Of a stretch of 64,000 bases of DNA, positions 8,820-17,277 are shown piece by piece (the first letter of the stretch is position 1; every line of letters starts with the position of its first letter). The stretch is from contig NZ_JAPQFJ010000016.1 in assembly GCF_026738875.1 (NCBI RefSeq), positions 35,741 to 99,740 on the forward strand, given 5' to 3'. The notes beneath the pieces were generated by a model, which made no database searches, was not told the DNA's origin, and worked only from the letters and a program-made list of their open reading frames with translations. The translations under genes were made by a program, and so were the position numbers. The DNA is from Clostridium brassicae. Lineage in GTDB: Bacteria > Bacillota > Clostridia > Clostridiales > Clostridiaceae.

Positions 8820-9803
8820 ATGAATCATATATCATGGAATACAACTAAAAGATGCAATCTGTATTGTAAACATTGCTATAGAGAATGTGGCCCCAATGAA
8901 TTAGATAGTGATGAACTATCCACTAAAGAAGGGAAAACACTTTTAGAAGAAATATATAAGGCTGGTTTTAGAATTATAGTATTCAGTGGTGGAGAGCCAC
9001 TAATGAGAAACGATATTTTTGAATTAATTGAATATGCATCTTCTCTAGGAATGACTACTCTCATGGGTAGTAATGGTACATTGATAACAAAGGAATGTGC
9101 AGAAAAACTAAAAAATTATGGGCTAAAGTCTATTGCTATTAGCATAGATAGTTTAAACCCTATTAAGCATAACAATTTTAGAGGTTCATCGACTGCTTTC
9201 CAAAAAGCTTTAGAAGGAGCTCAAAATTGTATAGATGTTGGAATTAATGTTCAAATAAACTGCACTATTACTAAAGAAAATCTAAATGAACTAGATAAAA
9301 TAATGAACTTTGCTTCTACTTTTGGTGCTTCTTCTTGTCATATGCTTTTTCTTGTACAAGTAGGTAGAGGAAAAAATTTAGGTGAAACATATCTAAATAA
9401 AGATGAGTATAAAAAAGCTATTCATACTATAATTGATAAAAACTTAGATATTCGGATTAAACCAACTTGCGCTCCCCAATATAAAGTTGAGTCATTGCTT
9501 AAAGGAATTAAGTCATATGGTGGAATAAGAGGATGTATTGCTGGAATAAGTTACTGTTCTATCCTTCCGAATGGTGATATCCATATATGCCCTTACGCTC
9601 CAGTTAAGGTAGCTAGTGTTCGTGAAGAATCTTTTGATAGTATATGGCATAATAATGATATTTTTTGTAAACTAAGAGATTTCAAAAATTATAAAGGTAA
9701 ATGTGGAAACTGTAAATATATAAATATCTGTGGAGGCTGTAGAGCTAGAGCCTTTAATCACTCAGGGGATTGGCTAGATGAAGACCCATATTGTTTATTA
9801 TAA
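8820..9803 (+). CDS. Radical SAM/SPASM protein, AhbD/NirJ2-like
   Basis: A 327-aa radical SAM enzyme. The cluster motif CxxxCxxC is CNLYCKHC (residues 12-19), followed by the GGEPL motif. The C-terminal SPASM-type region has Cys in GC(I)AGISYC, ICPYA, GNCKYINICGGCRAR and the ending EDPYC. Overall layout, the WNTTKRCN start and the tail resemble NirJ2/AhbD proteins, which act on tetrapyrroles (heme d1 synthesis or Fe-coproporphyrin III decarboxylation to heme). Peptide-modifying SPASM enzymes are the main alternative. It is followed after 15 bp by an ECF S component and a staygreen-like gene, which favours a tetrapyrrole substrate. Confidence 0.75.
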   Translation: MNHISWNTTKRCNLYCKHCYRECGPNELDSDELSTKEGKTLLEEIYKAGFRIIVFSGGEPLMRNDIFELIEYASSLGMTTLMGSNGTLITKECAEKLKNYGLKSIAISIDSLNPIKHNNFRGSSTAFQKALEGAQNCIDVGINVQINCTITKENLNELDKIMNFASTFGASSCHMLFLVQVGRGKNLGETYLNKDEYKKAIHTIIDKNLDIRIKPTCAPQYKVESLLKGIKSYGGIRGCIAGISYCSILPNGDIHICPYAPVKVASVREESFDSIWHNNDIFCKLRDFKNYKGKCGNCKYINICGGCRARAFNHSGDWLDEDPYCLL

Positions 9804-9818
9804 AGGAGGTTAAAAAAC

Positions 9819-10352
9819 ATGAAGTGGAATATGACAATAAAAGATTTGACTACAATAGGTATATGCATTGCTATAGCTGTTGTACTTGGAAAAGTATTGG
9901 GGGTGTTACATAGCATACTTCCTCTTTCAAGAGGCATTATAAATGCACCATTCTATAGTTTCCTTATAACAGTTATGATATATAAAATAAGAAAGCCTGG
10001 CATAATGACAATGTTTGCTTTAGGTTATGGACTTATAATGATTCGTATATCTATTTTTATGAGTATAGCTATAATAATTGGCGGAATTTTAGCGGATATT
10101 GTAAATCTCTTGATTTTAAAAAATTATGATTCCAAGATTAAAATAGCCCTGTGTGCACCAATATATTCAGTAGGTGGTATCATAGGTACATTTTTTGTAG
10201 TTACATTCATGGTAAATAGTGCCAGATACCTATTTCAAGGTAACCTTGCACTATTAATAAGCATCATTTCTGTTTATATTGCTGGTTTAATTGGTTCATT
10301 TACTGCTATAAAAATAATGCCAGAAAGGTTAAGGGGTGTTAATAATGCATAA
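9819..10352 (+). CDS. ECF transporter S component-like membrane protein
   Basis: A 177-aa protein with five to six hydrophobic helices and few charges, the size and shape of the substrate-binding S component of energy-coupling-factor transporters, most like the MptD-type group. The N-terminal MTIKDLTTIGICIAIAVVLGKVLG resembles the conserved first helix that docks on the T subunit. No A or T subunit is encoded here, so it would share a general ECF module. GGAGG lies 8 nt upstream of the ATG, and its last 8 bp overlap the next gene. Its neighbours suggest a tetrapyrrole or related ligand; this is inference. Confidence 0.7.
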   Translation: MKWNMTIKDLTTIGICIAIAVVLGKVLGVLHSILPLSRGIINAPFYSFLITVMIYKIRKPGIMTMFALGYGLIMIRISIFMSIAIIIGGILADIVNLLILKNYDSKIKIALCAPIYSVGGIIGTFFVVTFMVNSARYLFQGNLALLISIISVYIAGLIGSFTAIKIMPERLRGVNNA

Positions 10353-10767
10353 GTTAGAAGTTACTATAATAAATAATATACAAGATCCTTTGAAAAGAAA
10401 ATATACACTTACACATTCTGATGAAACTGGAATAAGATATTTGTTTATAAACAACAAATTTACAGAAGAAAAATGCGATGTTTTAATGGATCAAGTTGTT
10501 GGTGAATGGAATTTAGTAAATAACAAATTTATATTCAAGGCCTCTTGTCCACTTAGTTGCGAAGCTAGTAAATATAGTGCAGATGAAAGGTATAAAATAT
10601 TTAAAAGCCATATAACAAGAGCCCTTAAAGCAATCATTTGTGGAGACAAACCATATATTTTAGCTAATGACTATTTAACAGAATCAAAAATATATGTATT
10701 TTACATGTATAGTACAGAAAATTATATAGTTGAAGATTTAGGATTAGTATCTGAATACCTATATTGA
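10345..10767 (+). CDS. Staygreen (Mg-dechelatase) family protein
   Basis: A 140-aa protein that matches plant and bacterial SGR proteins in order: RKYTLTHSDETG (residues 18-29), DQVVGEW (49-55), an FIFKASCPLS strand, RYKIF, ALKAIICGD and a KIYVFYMYSTENYIVEDLG end. SGR removes Mg from chlorophyll a; the His and Asp of the THSD motif, implicated in catalysis, are kept. In a non-phototrophic Clostridium the real substrate must be something else, perhaps another metallotetrapyrrole. The ATG at 10345 has AAGGGG 8 nt upstream and overlaps the previous stop, indicating translational coupling. A GTG at 10336 is less likely. Confidence 0.72.
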   Translation: MHKLEVTIINNIQDPLKRKYTLTHSDETGIRYLFINNKFTEEKCDVLMDQVVGEWNLVNNKFIFKASCPLSCEASKYSADERYKIFKSHITRALKAIICGDKPYILANDYLTESKIYVFYMYSTENYIVEDLGLVSEYLY

Positions 10768-10830
10768 ACTAGATTTTTATAATCACAACATTTTTGTTTG
10801 AATTTTTAATTATATAAATTAATTTCAAAT

Positions 10831-10949
10831 TTAGAAAAGACATGCTTTAAACGATAACTTTAGAAATTAATAACCGCTATTTTAAAGAAAGGAATGACGA
10901 TTATCGTGCTTTTGAAAACATAAATTTTGCATTAGCGGTAAAACAGTAA
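10831..10949 (+). pseudogene. Broken second copy of the methyltransferase 3' end
   Basis: This stretch aligns with 8520-8652, the last 45 codons of the methyltransferase, including the stop codon. From 10858 onward only scattered substitutions differ, mostly synonymous (AATCGT/AACCGC, AATATA/AACATA), whereas the 5' part has lost about 17 bp. No start or reading frame remains upstream. It looks like the relic of a tandem paralogue, of which the intervening three-gene unit now separates the remains. Confidence 0.8.
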
Positions 10950-10972
10950 TACTCAATAGAATTATTATACAC

Positions 10973-11003
10973 AAGCCAAGAATAGAGTTGATGTCCTTGG
11001 CTT
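10973..11003 (+). terminator. Hairpin after the methyltransferase remnant
   Basis: AAGCCAAG (10973-10980) pairs with CTTGGCTT (10996-11003). The T-run after it is weak (AATTTACTTG). Confidence 0.4.
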
Positions 11004-11070
11004 AATTTACTTGTTTAATTATAATGTTATAATTATGATAATAAAACTTTAAAATTTGGAGGAATACATA

Positions 11071-11514
11071 GTGAACTGGAAACTAAAAAAATTTACAGAT
11101 TTAAAACTTGAGGAAATATATAACATTTTACAGTTAAGAAATGAGGTATTTATTGTAGAACAAGAGTGTGCTTTTCAAGATTGTGATGGCAAAGACCAAG
11201 ATGCATATCACCTATTTCTTGAAGACAATAGCAATGTTGTTGCATGCCTAAGAATCTTAAAAAAAGGTGTTTCATATGATCAAGTATCTATTGGTCGAGT
11301 AGTAGTGAGTAAAAACTATCGTGGTAAAAGTATTGCAAGAAAGATGATGTTAAAAGCAATTGATTTTATAAGACAAAACTTAAATGAAACAGAAATTAAA
11401 ATTCAAGCACAATCATATTTATTCGATTTTTATGGAAGTCTTGGTTTCAAAAAAGTTTCAGAGGAATACTTAGAAGATAACATTCCTCATATAGATATGT
11501 TGTATAAAAGGTAA
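11071..11514 (+). CDS. GNAT family N-acetyltransferase, ElaA-like
   Basis: A 147-aa acetyltransferase. The N-terminal LRNEVFIVEQECAFQDCDGKDQDAYH segment is the mark of the ElaA subgroup, and the CoA loop is RGKSIARKMM preceded by IGRVVV. The C-terminal FYGSLGFKKVSEEYLEDNIPHIDM fits the family too. The start was taken as the GTG at 11071, 7 nt after GGAGGA; the in-frame TTG at 11056 lies in front of that site. Substrate unknown. Confidence 0.85.
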   Translation: MNWKLKKFTDLKLEEIYNILQLRNEVFIVEQECAFQDCDGKDQDAYHLFLEDNSNVVACLRILKKGVSYDQVSIGRVVVSKNYRGKSIARKMMLKAIDFIRQNLNETEIKIQAQSYLFDFYGSLGFKKVSEEYLEDNIPHIDMLYKR

Positions 11515-11816
11515 TACATAATAATTTGAGTTAATACTATGCTTTTACTTTAGTAAATTCTTGAATTTAGTATATTTTTTTAAACAATTCTATATTTAGT
11601 ATAAAAAACAAGATTAAATACGGTTACATTTTATTAAAAAATGGTTTCCAGTATCGTATTTTAATCTTGTTTTTTATTATACGATAATTTTTAATATATT
11701 TATTGAATTAGTATGAATTATAAATATGCTAATATAACAAATAATAAAGATATAGTATTCAAATACGATATATCTATTATGTAAACTTAACAATCATTTT
11801 AGTAAAGGAGCATTTT
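11515..11816. other. Intergenic region dominated by a large hairpin
   Basis: The gap between the acetyltransferase and the VanZ gene contains the inverted repeat at 11601-11677 and otherwise plain AT-rich sequence. No other coding or regulatory feature was recognised. Confidence 0.4.
11601..11677. repeat. Long inverted repeat (terminator-like hairpin)
   Basis: ATAAAAAACAAGATTAAATACG (11601-11622 on the left arm) pairs with 11655-11677 with one bulged base. The 32-nt loop contains a weaker pairing. The arms end in T or A runs, so it can serve as a terminator for both strands. Confidence 0.55.
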
Positions 11817-12893
11817 ATGAAAACTTATCTATTTCCAATAAAAGTAGCACTAATATTTTTTCCTCTTTTAGCAGCTGCTCTATGTATTCCTTACGCTGTC
11901 TACAATTATAGAAAATATGGTAATATCAATAAATTAAAGACCTTTATTTTTTATACCTTTATATTTTATAGTATTACCGCGTTTTTTATGACAATACTCC
12001 CTTTACCACGTGTTGATAAACCTAGATTTTCTAAAGAAAATTATATTCAACTAATTCCATTTAATTTTATAAACGATTTTTTAAGTAAAACTAAAGTTGT
12101 CTGGAATAATCCTAAAACCTATTTACATGTTTTTTCAGAACCTGCTTTTATGCAAGCATTTTTTAACGCTATTTTACTATTGCCTTTAGGAATATATCTT
12201 AGATATTACTTTAAAAAAACTATAAAACAAACAATAATTATATCTTTCTTAGTTTCACTATTTTTTGAAATTACTCAGTTAACTGGTATATATGGAATTT
12301 ATAAATATCCATACAGACTATTCGATGTAGATGATCTTATTCTAAATACATTTGGTGGATTAATCGGATATCTCATAGAACCTTTGTTTAGTATCATACT
12401 ACCTGATATAAATAAACTTAAGATAAAAACTTTTACAACTGACAAATATTCTGCTTATCCTAAACGTATCCTAGCATTTTTTATAGATTGGACGCTGTGC
12501 TTTTTATTTTTTGATCCTGAAAATATATTTATATTTGTAATAGTAACTTTTTTATATTTTATATTAATCCCTTACCTAACAAATGGGTTTACTATAGCTA
12601 AAAAATTATTAAAAATGAGATTAAGAGGAGAACATGATAAATTAACGTTTATTGAAATTTTCAAACGTTATGGTATATTAATGTATTGCTATTTTATGCC
12701 GAATTACATATTAAATTCAGCTCAAAATTACTTACAATCTTTAGAAAAATATGATTTTCTAATAATAGTTTTTATATTACAGATTTTTTTAGTTCTATTT
12801 GGTTTTATACATTTATTAAGCCACATAATAAAAAAAGATCCTATACTTCTTCATGACAAAATAAGTGGTGTTAAAAATATAGATATATCTTAA
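11817..12893 (+). CDS. VanZ-RDD fusion membrane protein
   Basis: A 358-aa membrane protein. Residues about 1-190 carry a VanZ-like domain with four helices and the loop motif QLIPFNF followed by a NAILLLPLGIYL helix and a FDVDDLILNTFGGLIGY end. Residues about 215-350 form an RDD-type domain beginning AYPKRILAFFIDW. VanZ gives low-level teicoplanin resistance in enterococci; most homologues have no known role. The domain pair is common in Firmicutes. GGAG lies 8 nt upstream of the ATG. Confidence 0.78.
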   Translation: MKTYLFPIKVALIFFPLLAAALCIPYAVYNYRKYGNINKLKTFIFYTFIFYSITAFFMTILPLPRVDKPRFSKENYIQLIPFNFINDFLSKTKVVWNNPKTYLHVFSEPAFMQAFFNAILLLPLGIYLRYYFKKTIKQTIIISFLVSLFFEITQLTGIYGIYKYPYRLFDVDDLILNTFGGLIGYLIEPLFSIILPDINKLKIKTFTTDKYSAYPKRILAFFIDWTLCFLFFDPENIFIFVIVTFLYFILIPYLTNGFTIAKKLLKMRLRGEHDKLTFIEIFKRYGILMYCYFMPNYILNSAQNYLQSLEKYDFLIIVFILQIFLVLFGFIHLLSHIIKKDPILLHDKISGVKNIDIS

Positions 12894-12984
12894 AATAAAG
12901 CTACAGTTTAGTAATTTATTGATAAGGAAAAGGAAGCTTACACTAGCTTGTTTACATTCTTTTAAAACAAAGCCTAAAATAAAG

Positions 12985-13028
12985 AAGAGATTTTCTAATG
13001 GTAATTTTTATTGTAGGAAATCTCTTTT
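12985..13028 (+). terminator. Terminator after the VanZ-RDD gene
   Basis: AAGAGATTTTC (12985-12995) pairs with GGAAATCTCTT (13016-13026) and is followed by TTTGTTT. It ends the rightward transcript. Confidence 0.55.
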
Positions 13029-13129
13029 GTTTATCTTACAAAAATGTAAGCACAATGTAAGATGAATGAATGGAACCGTATATGACTTTATGATATATTA
13101 ATTACATCAATCGACTATTGGAGGTTCTT

Positions 13130-13336
13130 ATGATGCAAAATAGTTTATTTTTAATTAGTATAGGTATTTTATTTATTGGTTTTCTTTTTTTAGGAATGAG
13201 TGGTTTTAGCTTTAAATGGAGGGCTTTTACAAATAAACCTGCTTGGAATGGAAATACTCTACCATTTCTAGTTATAGGATCTATATTTTCTGTAACAGGC
13301 TTAATATTGGTATATGTATTTTACCCATTTAAGTAA
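13130..13336 (+). CDS. Small two-helix membrane protein
   Basis: A 68-aa protein with one hydrophobic helix at about residues 4-24 and a second at about 46-65, joined by a short polar stretch (KWRAFTNKPAWNGNT). GGAGG at 13120-13124 precedes two adjacent ATGs (13130 and 13133); either may be used. The in-frame TTG at 13118 lies before that site. No family was recognised. It is a short monocistronic gene. Confidence 0.6.
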   Translation: MMQNSLFLISIGILFIGFLFLGMSGFSFKWRAFTNKPAWNGNTLPFLVIGSIFSVTGLILVYVFYPFK

Positions 13337-13496
13337 AACTTAAATAATTATAAAATTACATAGCTAAGTGCTATTTTAATAAATGAGAAGATTGTATAAT
13401 TAGAATTTTAAAATTTACATGAAACTATATAATTTTGTCATTATGCAATTTTCTAAAATAATAAATTAATAATCAACTAAAAAAGGAGTATATAAT

Positions 13497-13841
13497 ATGA
13501 AAAAAATTATTGGATTTATAGTAGCTTTATTAATAATAGGGGGAGGATTTTTTGCCCTTAGAACTAATAAAATAACAACCTTTGGTTCTACCAAATATTA
13601 TGTTAAAACCACAGATCAGTATACAACTGAACATGTAGTAGATTTTGATAGATATCGTTACAAAATAAATGGCTATGACAAAAATGGAAATGAAAAACTC
13701 TTAGAGGTTACTACTAATAAGGTTCTTAAAGTAGATAGATACCTAAAAGTATATGTAAAAGATAATGTAGTAAAAAGTTATGAAGAAGTACAAAAAGATG
13801 ATCTACCTGAAAAAGTAAAAGAAATATATAAGATAAAATAA
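13497..13841 (+). CDS. YxeA family protein (DUF1093)
   Basis: A 114-aa protein with an N-terminal signal anchor (KKIIGFIVALLIIGGGFFAL) and a small outer domain. The YYVKTT and YKINGYDKNGNEKLLEVTTNK strands and the YLKVYVKDNVVKSYEEV end fit the YxeA family, whose members are small exported proteins of Bacilli and Clostridia without known function. A GGAG site precedes the ATG. It ends at the hairpin 13853-13881. Confidence 0.78.
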   Translation: MKKIIGFIVALLIIGGGFFALRTNKITTFGSTKYYVKTTDQYTTEHVVDFDRYRYKINGYDKNGNEKLLEVTTNKVLKVDRYLKVYVKDNVVKSYEEVQKDDLPEKVKEIYKIK

Positions 13842-13849
13842 AGAAAGAA

Positions 13850-13892
13850 TTCTCCAATTTACTTATTTGTATTATTGGAGATTTTTTATTAT
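13850..13892 (+). terminator. Terminator of the YxeA-like gene
   Basis: CTCCAAT (13853-13859) pairs with ATTGGAG (13875-13881) and is followed by ATTTTTTATT. Confidence 0.7.
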
Positions 13893-13952
13893 TTTCATAA
13901 ATTTTATAATATAATAGTTATCGTTTCTCTATCTAAATATACTGTTTATACA

Positions 13953-14007
13953 ATAATAGCCTATTAATTCTATCACTTTGTAAGTTATAGAATTAATAGG
14001 CTATTAT
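13953..14007. repeat. Perfect 21-bp inverted repeat
   Basis: The arm at 13953-13973 (ATAATAGCCTATTAATTCTAT) is perfectly complementary to 13987-14007 with a 13-nt loop. There is no clear T-run, and the preceding gene already has a terminator. It may be a second terminator, an RNA hairpin or a remnant of a small palindromic element. Confidence 0.6.
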
Positions 14008-14136
14008 ATTTTAATAAATATTATGTATAAAACCTCCAATATCTACTTTATATGTATTATAATATAAATAACTTTAATTTAGCACACACTCATTAATATA
14101 AGTAAATTTAATTATATAGCAGAGAGGAGATAACTT

Positions 14137-14733
14137 ATGACAGAAAAAGAAAAAATGTTAAATGGAAAACCATATAAATCATTTGGTGAAGAGCTATTTA
14201 AAGAACGTCAGTATGCAAAAGATTTGATATTTGAATTCAACTCTTTACATCCTAGTAAAATAGAAAAACGAAATGAAATCATAAAAAAATTATTTGGTAG
14301 TACTAGAGATGATTTTTTTATAGAACCACCATTTAGATGTGACTATGGTTACAATATTTCCATTGGGGAAAATTTTTATACCAATTACAATTGCACCATA
14401 TTAGATTGTGCTAAAGTTACAATTGGTGACAATGTTATGTTCGCACCAAACGTAAGTCTTTTTACTGCAGGCCACCCTATTCATTTTGAACCACGTAATG
14501 AAGGAATTGAATATGCTTTTCCAATTACTATAGGCAATAACGTATGGCTAGGTGGTGGCGTTATAGTAAATCCAGGTATTACTATTGGAGATAATGTAGT
14601 AATTGGTTCTGGTAGTGTTATAACAAAAGATATCCCTTCTAATTCAATAGCTGTAGGTAATCCTTGTAAAGTAATAAGCAAAATTACTGATGAAGATAAA
14701 CAATACTACTTTAAAAATTTTAAAATTGAATAA
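14137..14733 (+). CDS. Maltose/galactoside O-acetyltransferase family protein
   Basis: A 198-aa left-handed beta-helix acetyltransferase. It starts with the MAT-type N-terminal region (MLNGKPYKSFGEELFKER), followed by hexapeptide repeats (IGDNVMFAPNVSL, IGNNVWLGGGVIVNPGITIGDNVVIGSGSVI). The catalytic His is in FTAGHPIHFE. It acetylates a sugar hydroxyl with acetyl-CoA; members include Maa, LacA and NodL. The exact acceptor is unknown. AGAGGAG precedes the ATG. Ended by the hairpin at 14742-14776. Confidence 0.88.
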   Translation: MTEKEKMLNGKPYKSFGEELFKERQYAKDLIFEFNSLHPSKIEKRNEIIKKLFGSTRDDFFIEPPFRCDYGYNISIGENFYTNYNCTILDCAKVTIGDNVMFAPNVSLFTAGHPIHFEPRNEGIEYAFPITIGNNVWLGGGVIVNPGITIGDNVVIGSGSVITKDIPSNSIAVGNPCKVISKITDEDKQYYFKNFKIE

Positions 14734-14741
14734 TTAGTACA

Positions 14742-14776
14742 AAAGAACCTGTGCAAGAATAAGGCACAAGTTCTTT
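14742..14776. terminator. Terminator between acetyltransferase and lipase
   Basis: AAAGAACCTGTGC (14742-14754) pairs with GCACAAGTTCTTT (14764-14776). It lies between convergent genes and may serve the rightward one mainly. Confidence 0.7.
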
Positions 14777-14872
14777 ATTATTACTTTAATTTTGTTATTA
14801 AGATATTTGTCAAACTACAATATACAACAATAACTTAAATAATTATTTTAAGAAAATATATAAAAGTTATAA

Positions 14873-16186
14873 TTATTTTTCTAGTGAATTTAATTGCTTA
14901 CAAAGATTTAAATACCATCCTTGAACATTAGCAAAACGTCCTATTATATCTTCATGATCCATATTCATAAGTGTAGGCATTGCATTCCACTTACCTTTTT
15001 CAGGAGTACCATCATAATCAATAATAACATCATTTGACCCTAATTTAGGTCCATTTTCGCTTATAGAATTTACATAGCCATCATTTGGCCACCAACTTTT
15101 ATCTATAACAGGTTTCCCTGCTTCATTACGAGTATATTTGCCCATTGTAAAAGCATTTGGGTAAAACATCTTATTCATTACTCCTGGTTGTGGGATATGA
15201 TGTCCAGTAAGAATTGCTTCTTTTGTTGCACAAACTGTCCAAGAGAAATAATAAACATCTGGTTGAGCTTTTACCCATTTATTAAGTTCTTCTGATCCAT
15301 ATGTTGTTAAATCATATGATGAAATATCTTTTGTATGTGTCCATATATCACTATTTAAAACACGTGATACATATTTTAAATTAGATTCATTTTTTTTCTT
15401 TTGTAATCCCCATTGATCTAATTTAAAATCAAATATAGATTTTGTAAGTGAGCTACTACCTGTTGTTGATGCTAATACTCCAAAGGCAGAACTTGCAAAA
15501 TCAACCATAGGATTTCCATCAGCAGCTGTTGTTCCATTATTTGGTGTTGCAATAGTTGTTACACTGTGAATCCAGTGTTTTCCTCCTTTAAATAATGGCG
15601 AAAGATTATTTTGTGCATAATCTCTTTCTTCTTTACAACCTTCACTTAATAACTGTGTAAGCGTACGAATAGTTTGTCCACCCATACTATGTCCAACTAA
15701 GTGAATTTTATTAGTATCACTTATTTTTTTATATAACCCTGGATACATTCTACCATATCGTGCATGTCCATATTTTTCTGCATGAGCTGCACCATAATCT
15801 ACTCTTCCACCTACTATATAGGCATAGAGTTCACAAGCTCTATCCCAATTACTAGATACAGGGCCTACTGTTGCTGTATAAACTTCGTATCCTGCATCAC
15901 GCATCTTTTCTTGAAGGTCATTAGTACCTCCCCAATACTTAAATCCTGCTACTTCATCTCTTCCCCAACCCATAAATCCATGAACTAGCACTATTGGATA
16001 ATTATTAGATTCTAAAGTTGCATGTAAATTAGATGATTTTAATGTCTTTATAGTATCTGATGATTTTGATAAAACTGGTGAATTTTTTGTAATATCAGCA
16101 GCATTAGCCCTTATCGGAAAAGTGGTTATAATCATAGCTACTGCTAATAATGGAATTCCTAATAATTTAGTTAAATATTTTTTCAT
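14873..16186 (-). CDS. Secreted lipase, family I.5-like
   Basis: A 437-aa precursor with a Sec signal peptide (MKKYLTKLLGIPLLAVAMIITTF..ANA, cleavage near residue 26) and an alpha/beta hydrolase domain. The oxyanion motif VHGFMGWGRDEV and the nucleophile motif GHSMGGQTIR are clear; family I.5 thermoalkaliphilic lipases share the FKYWGG segment seen here. The catalytic His is probably in MDHEDIIG near the C-terminus. It hydrolyses triacylglycerols outside the cell; egg-yolk lipase is a phenotype of C. botulinum and C. sporogenes. The ATG at 16186 begins the signal peptide; upstream in-frame ATGs add a sequence without secretory character. Confidence 0.88.
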   Translation of the reverse strand: MKKYLTKLLGIPLLAVAMIITTFPIRANAADITKNSPVLSKSSDTIKTLKSSNLHATLESNNYPIVLVHGFMGWGRDEVAGFKYWGGTNDLQEKMRDAGYEVYTATVGPVSSNWDRACELYAYIVGGRVDYGAAHAEKYGHARYGRMYPGLYKKISDTNKIHLVGHSMGGQTIRTLTQLLSEGCKEERDYAQNNLSPLFKGGKHWIHSVTTIATPNNGTTAADGNPMVDFASSAFGVLASTTGSSSLTKSIFDFKLDQWGLQKKKNESNLKYVSRVLNSDIWTHTKDISSYDLTTYGSEELNKWVKAQPDVYYFSWTVCATKEAILTGHHIPQPGVMNKMFYPNAFTMGKYTRNEAGKPVIDKSWWPNDGYVNSISENGPKLGSNDVIIDYDGTPEKGKWNAMPTLMNMDHEDIIGRFANVQGWYLNLCKQLNSLEK

Positions 16187-16572
16187 CTCCACACCCCTAT
16201 ATAATATTTTTGACATAATAATTCTTATTTGAGAAAATTGCATATTTTTAGCCATTGAATGCTTAGTAAGAAGAGTTAAATCAGCATCAAAGATGTGATT
16301 GTAATTTAAAATAACATTCAAATGCAAATAATTTGCGTTCAGAAGGCATATGTAAAACTAAAACAATTGCTCTTTTAATATTATAGTATCTAGCTGTACT
16401 ATGAACTTTTAATAAAAATCGATAAATCTTATCCCTAATTTTAGATAATGGTACAATTTTCTCATTTATTAAATACATTAAAAATTAAAATATAGTTATT
16501 CTGATAAAATCTCTTTAACACTTTAAAATTTAAATCTCTTTTATTATCAATAAATTTTGAATTCCCCCCCTT

Positions 16573-16777
16573 TTTATAAAGTATTAACTATTTAATATGA
16601 TAAATTTTAACATTAATAAAACATCTTTAAGACTTAGTTAAACGTTTACTTATCAGCATACTTATTTCTCATATGTTTATAAATTATTAACTGTTTAATA
16701 TGATAAACTTTAACATTAATAAAACGTCGTTAAATCTCAGTTAAACGTTTACTTATAAGCACACTTATCTCACCATG
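16573..16777. repeat. 103-bp imperfect tandem duplication with palindromes
   Basis: Copy A (16573-16675) and copy B (16676-16777) align with about ten substitutions and one indel. Each carries AGTTAAACGTTTACTTAT, whose core TAAACGTTTA is a perfect 10-bp palindrome with a central CG like LacI/CcpA-class operators. A duplicated regulatory region for the lipase is one reading; no test of binding is possible here. Confidence 0.7.
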
Positions 16778-16951
16778 TTTATTAATTGTTTGATTTATCA
16801 ATTATCAATAGAATAGTTAACTTAATTTTTTTAGAATAATTATATTTAATTTTTAAATATATTTTAATCGGTGATTAATTTAATTCAAAATTTATATATT
16901 ATAAATTACATATAAAAACTTAAAATTTATTTAATTATATTCCTATTTTTC

Positions 16952-17107
16952 TTAATTTTCAATATTTTTTGTATATTTTTTAAAACGTGGATATTTTTCC
17001 ATGTATAATACAACTTTCAAGGCTTTAACAGTTTTAGATATATAACTTGCCTTACCATTACATCCACGACTTATGGTGACAAAAATAAATTCACTAAGGT
17101 TCTTTCG
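16952..17107 (-). pseudogene. Decayed gene fragment, unidentified
   Basis: The minus strand has an open frame of 51 codons with protein-like composition (VTISRGCNGKASYISKTVKAL then YMEKYPRFKKYTK), ended by a stop at 16952. It has no start codon or ribosome binding site and is closed upstream by a stop at 17108. It looks like the 3' end of a lost gene. The family was not recognised. Confidence 0.3.
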
Positions 17108-17277
17108 CTAAGGAGTTGTTAAATATAGAATATATTTTTCAATATTTAACTTACTAGTTAACATTTTATAAATAAATTATATATGTATGTAATTAATTGT
17201 GATATTTTATAAGCTAATATATAATTTATAATGTAAAAATATTAATCGAAAATTTTTGTTGGAAAGGATAAATTTAT

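Larger units (their letters stand above)
16187..17277. other. Long intergenic region before the lipase
   Basis: About 1.1 kb between the lipase and the LUD gene. It holds an imperfect 103-bp tandem repeat (16573-16777) with TAAACGTTTA palindromes and a decayed minus-strand open frame (16952-17107). A 63-codon open frame near 16287-16478 has no ribosome binding site and is not called. No promoter stands out. Confidence 0.5.

Noticed and set aside
10345..10767. Staygreen-like gene taken as a sign of a phototroph
   Set aside because: Everything else points to Clostridium; staygreen homologues are known in non-photosynthetic bacteria.
16187..16327. N-terminal extension of the lipase (47 more codons)
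   Set aside because: The ATG at 16186 opens a typical signal peptide; the extension would bury it inside the protein.
16287..16478. 63-codon open frame upstream of the lipase on the minus strand
   Set aside because: No ribosome binding site, overlaps the long false N-terminal extension of the lipase frame, and composition is not clearly protein-like.
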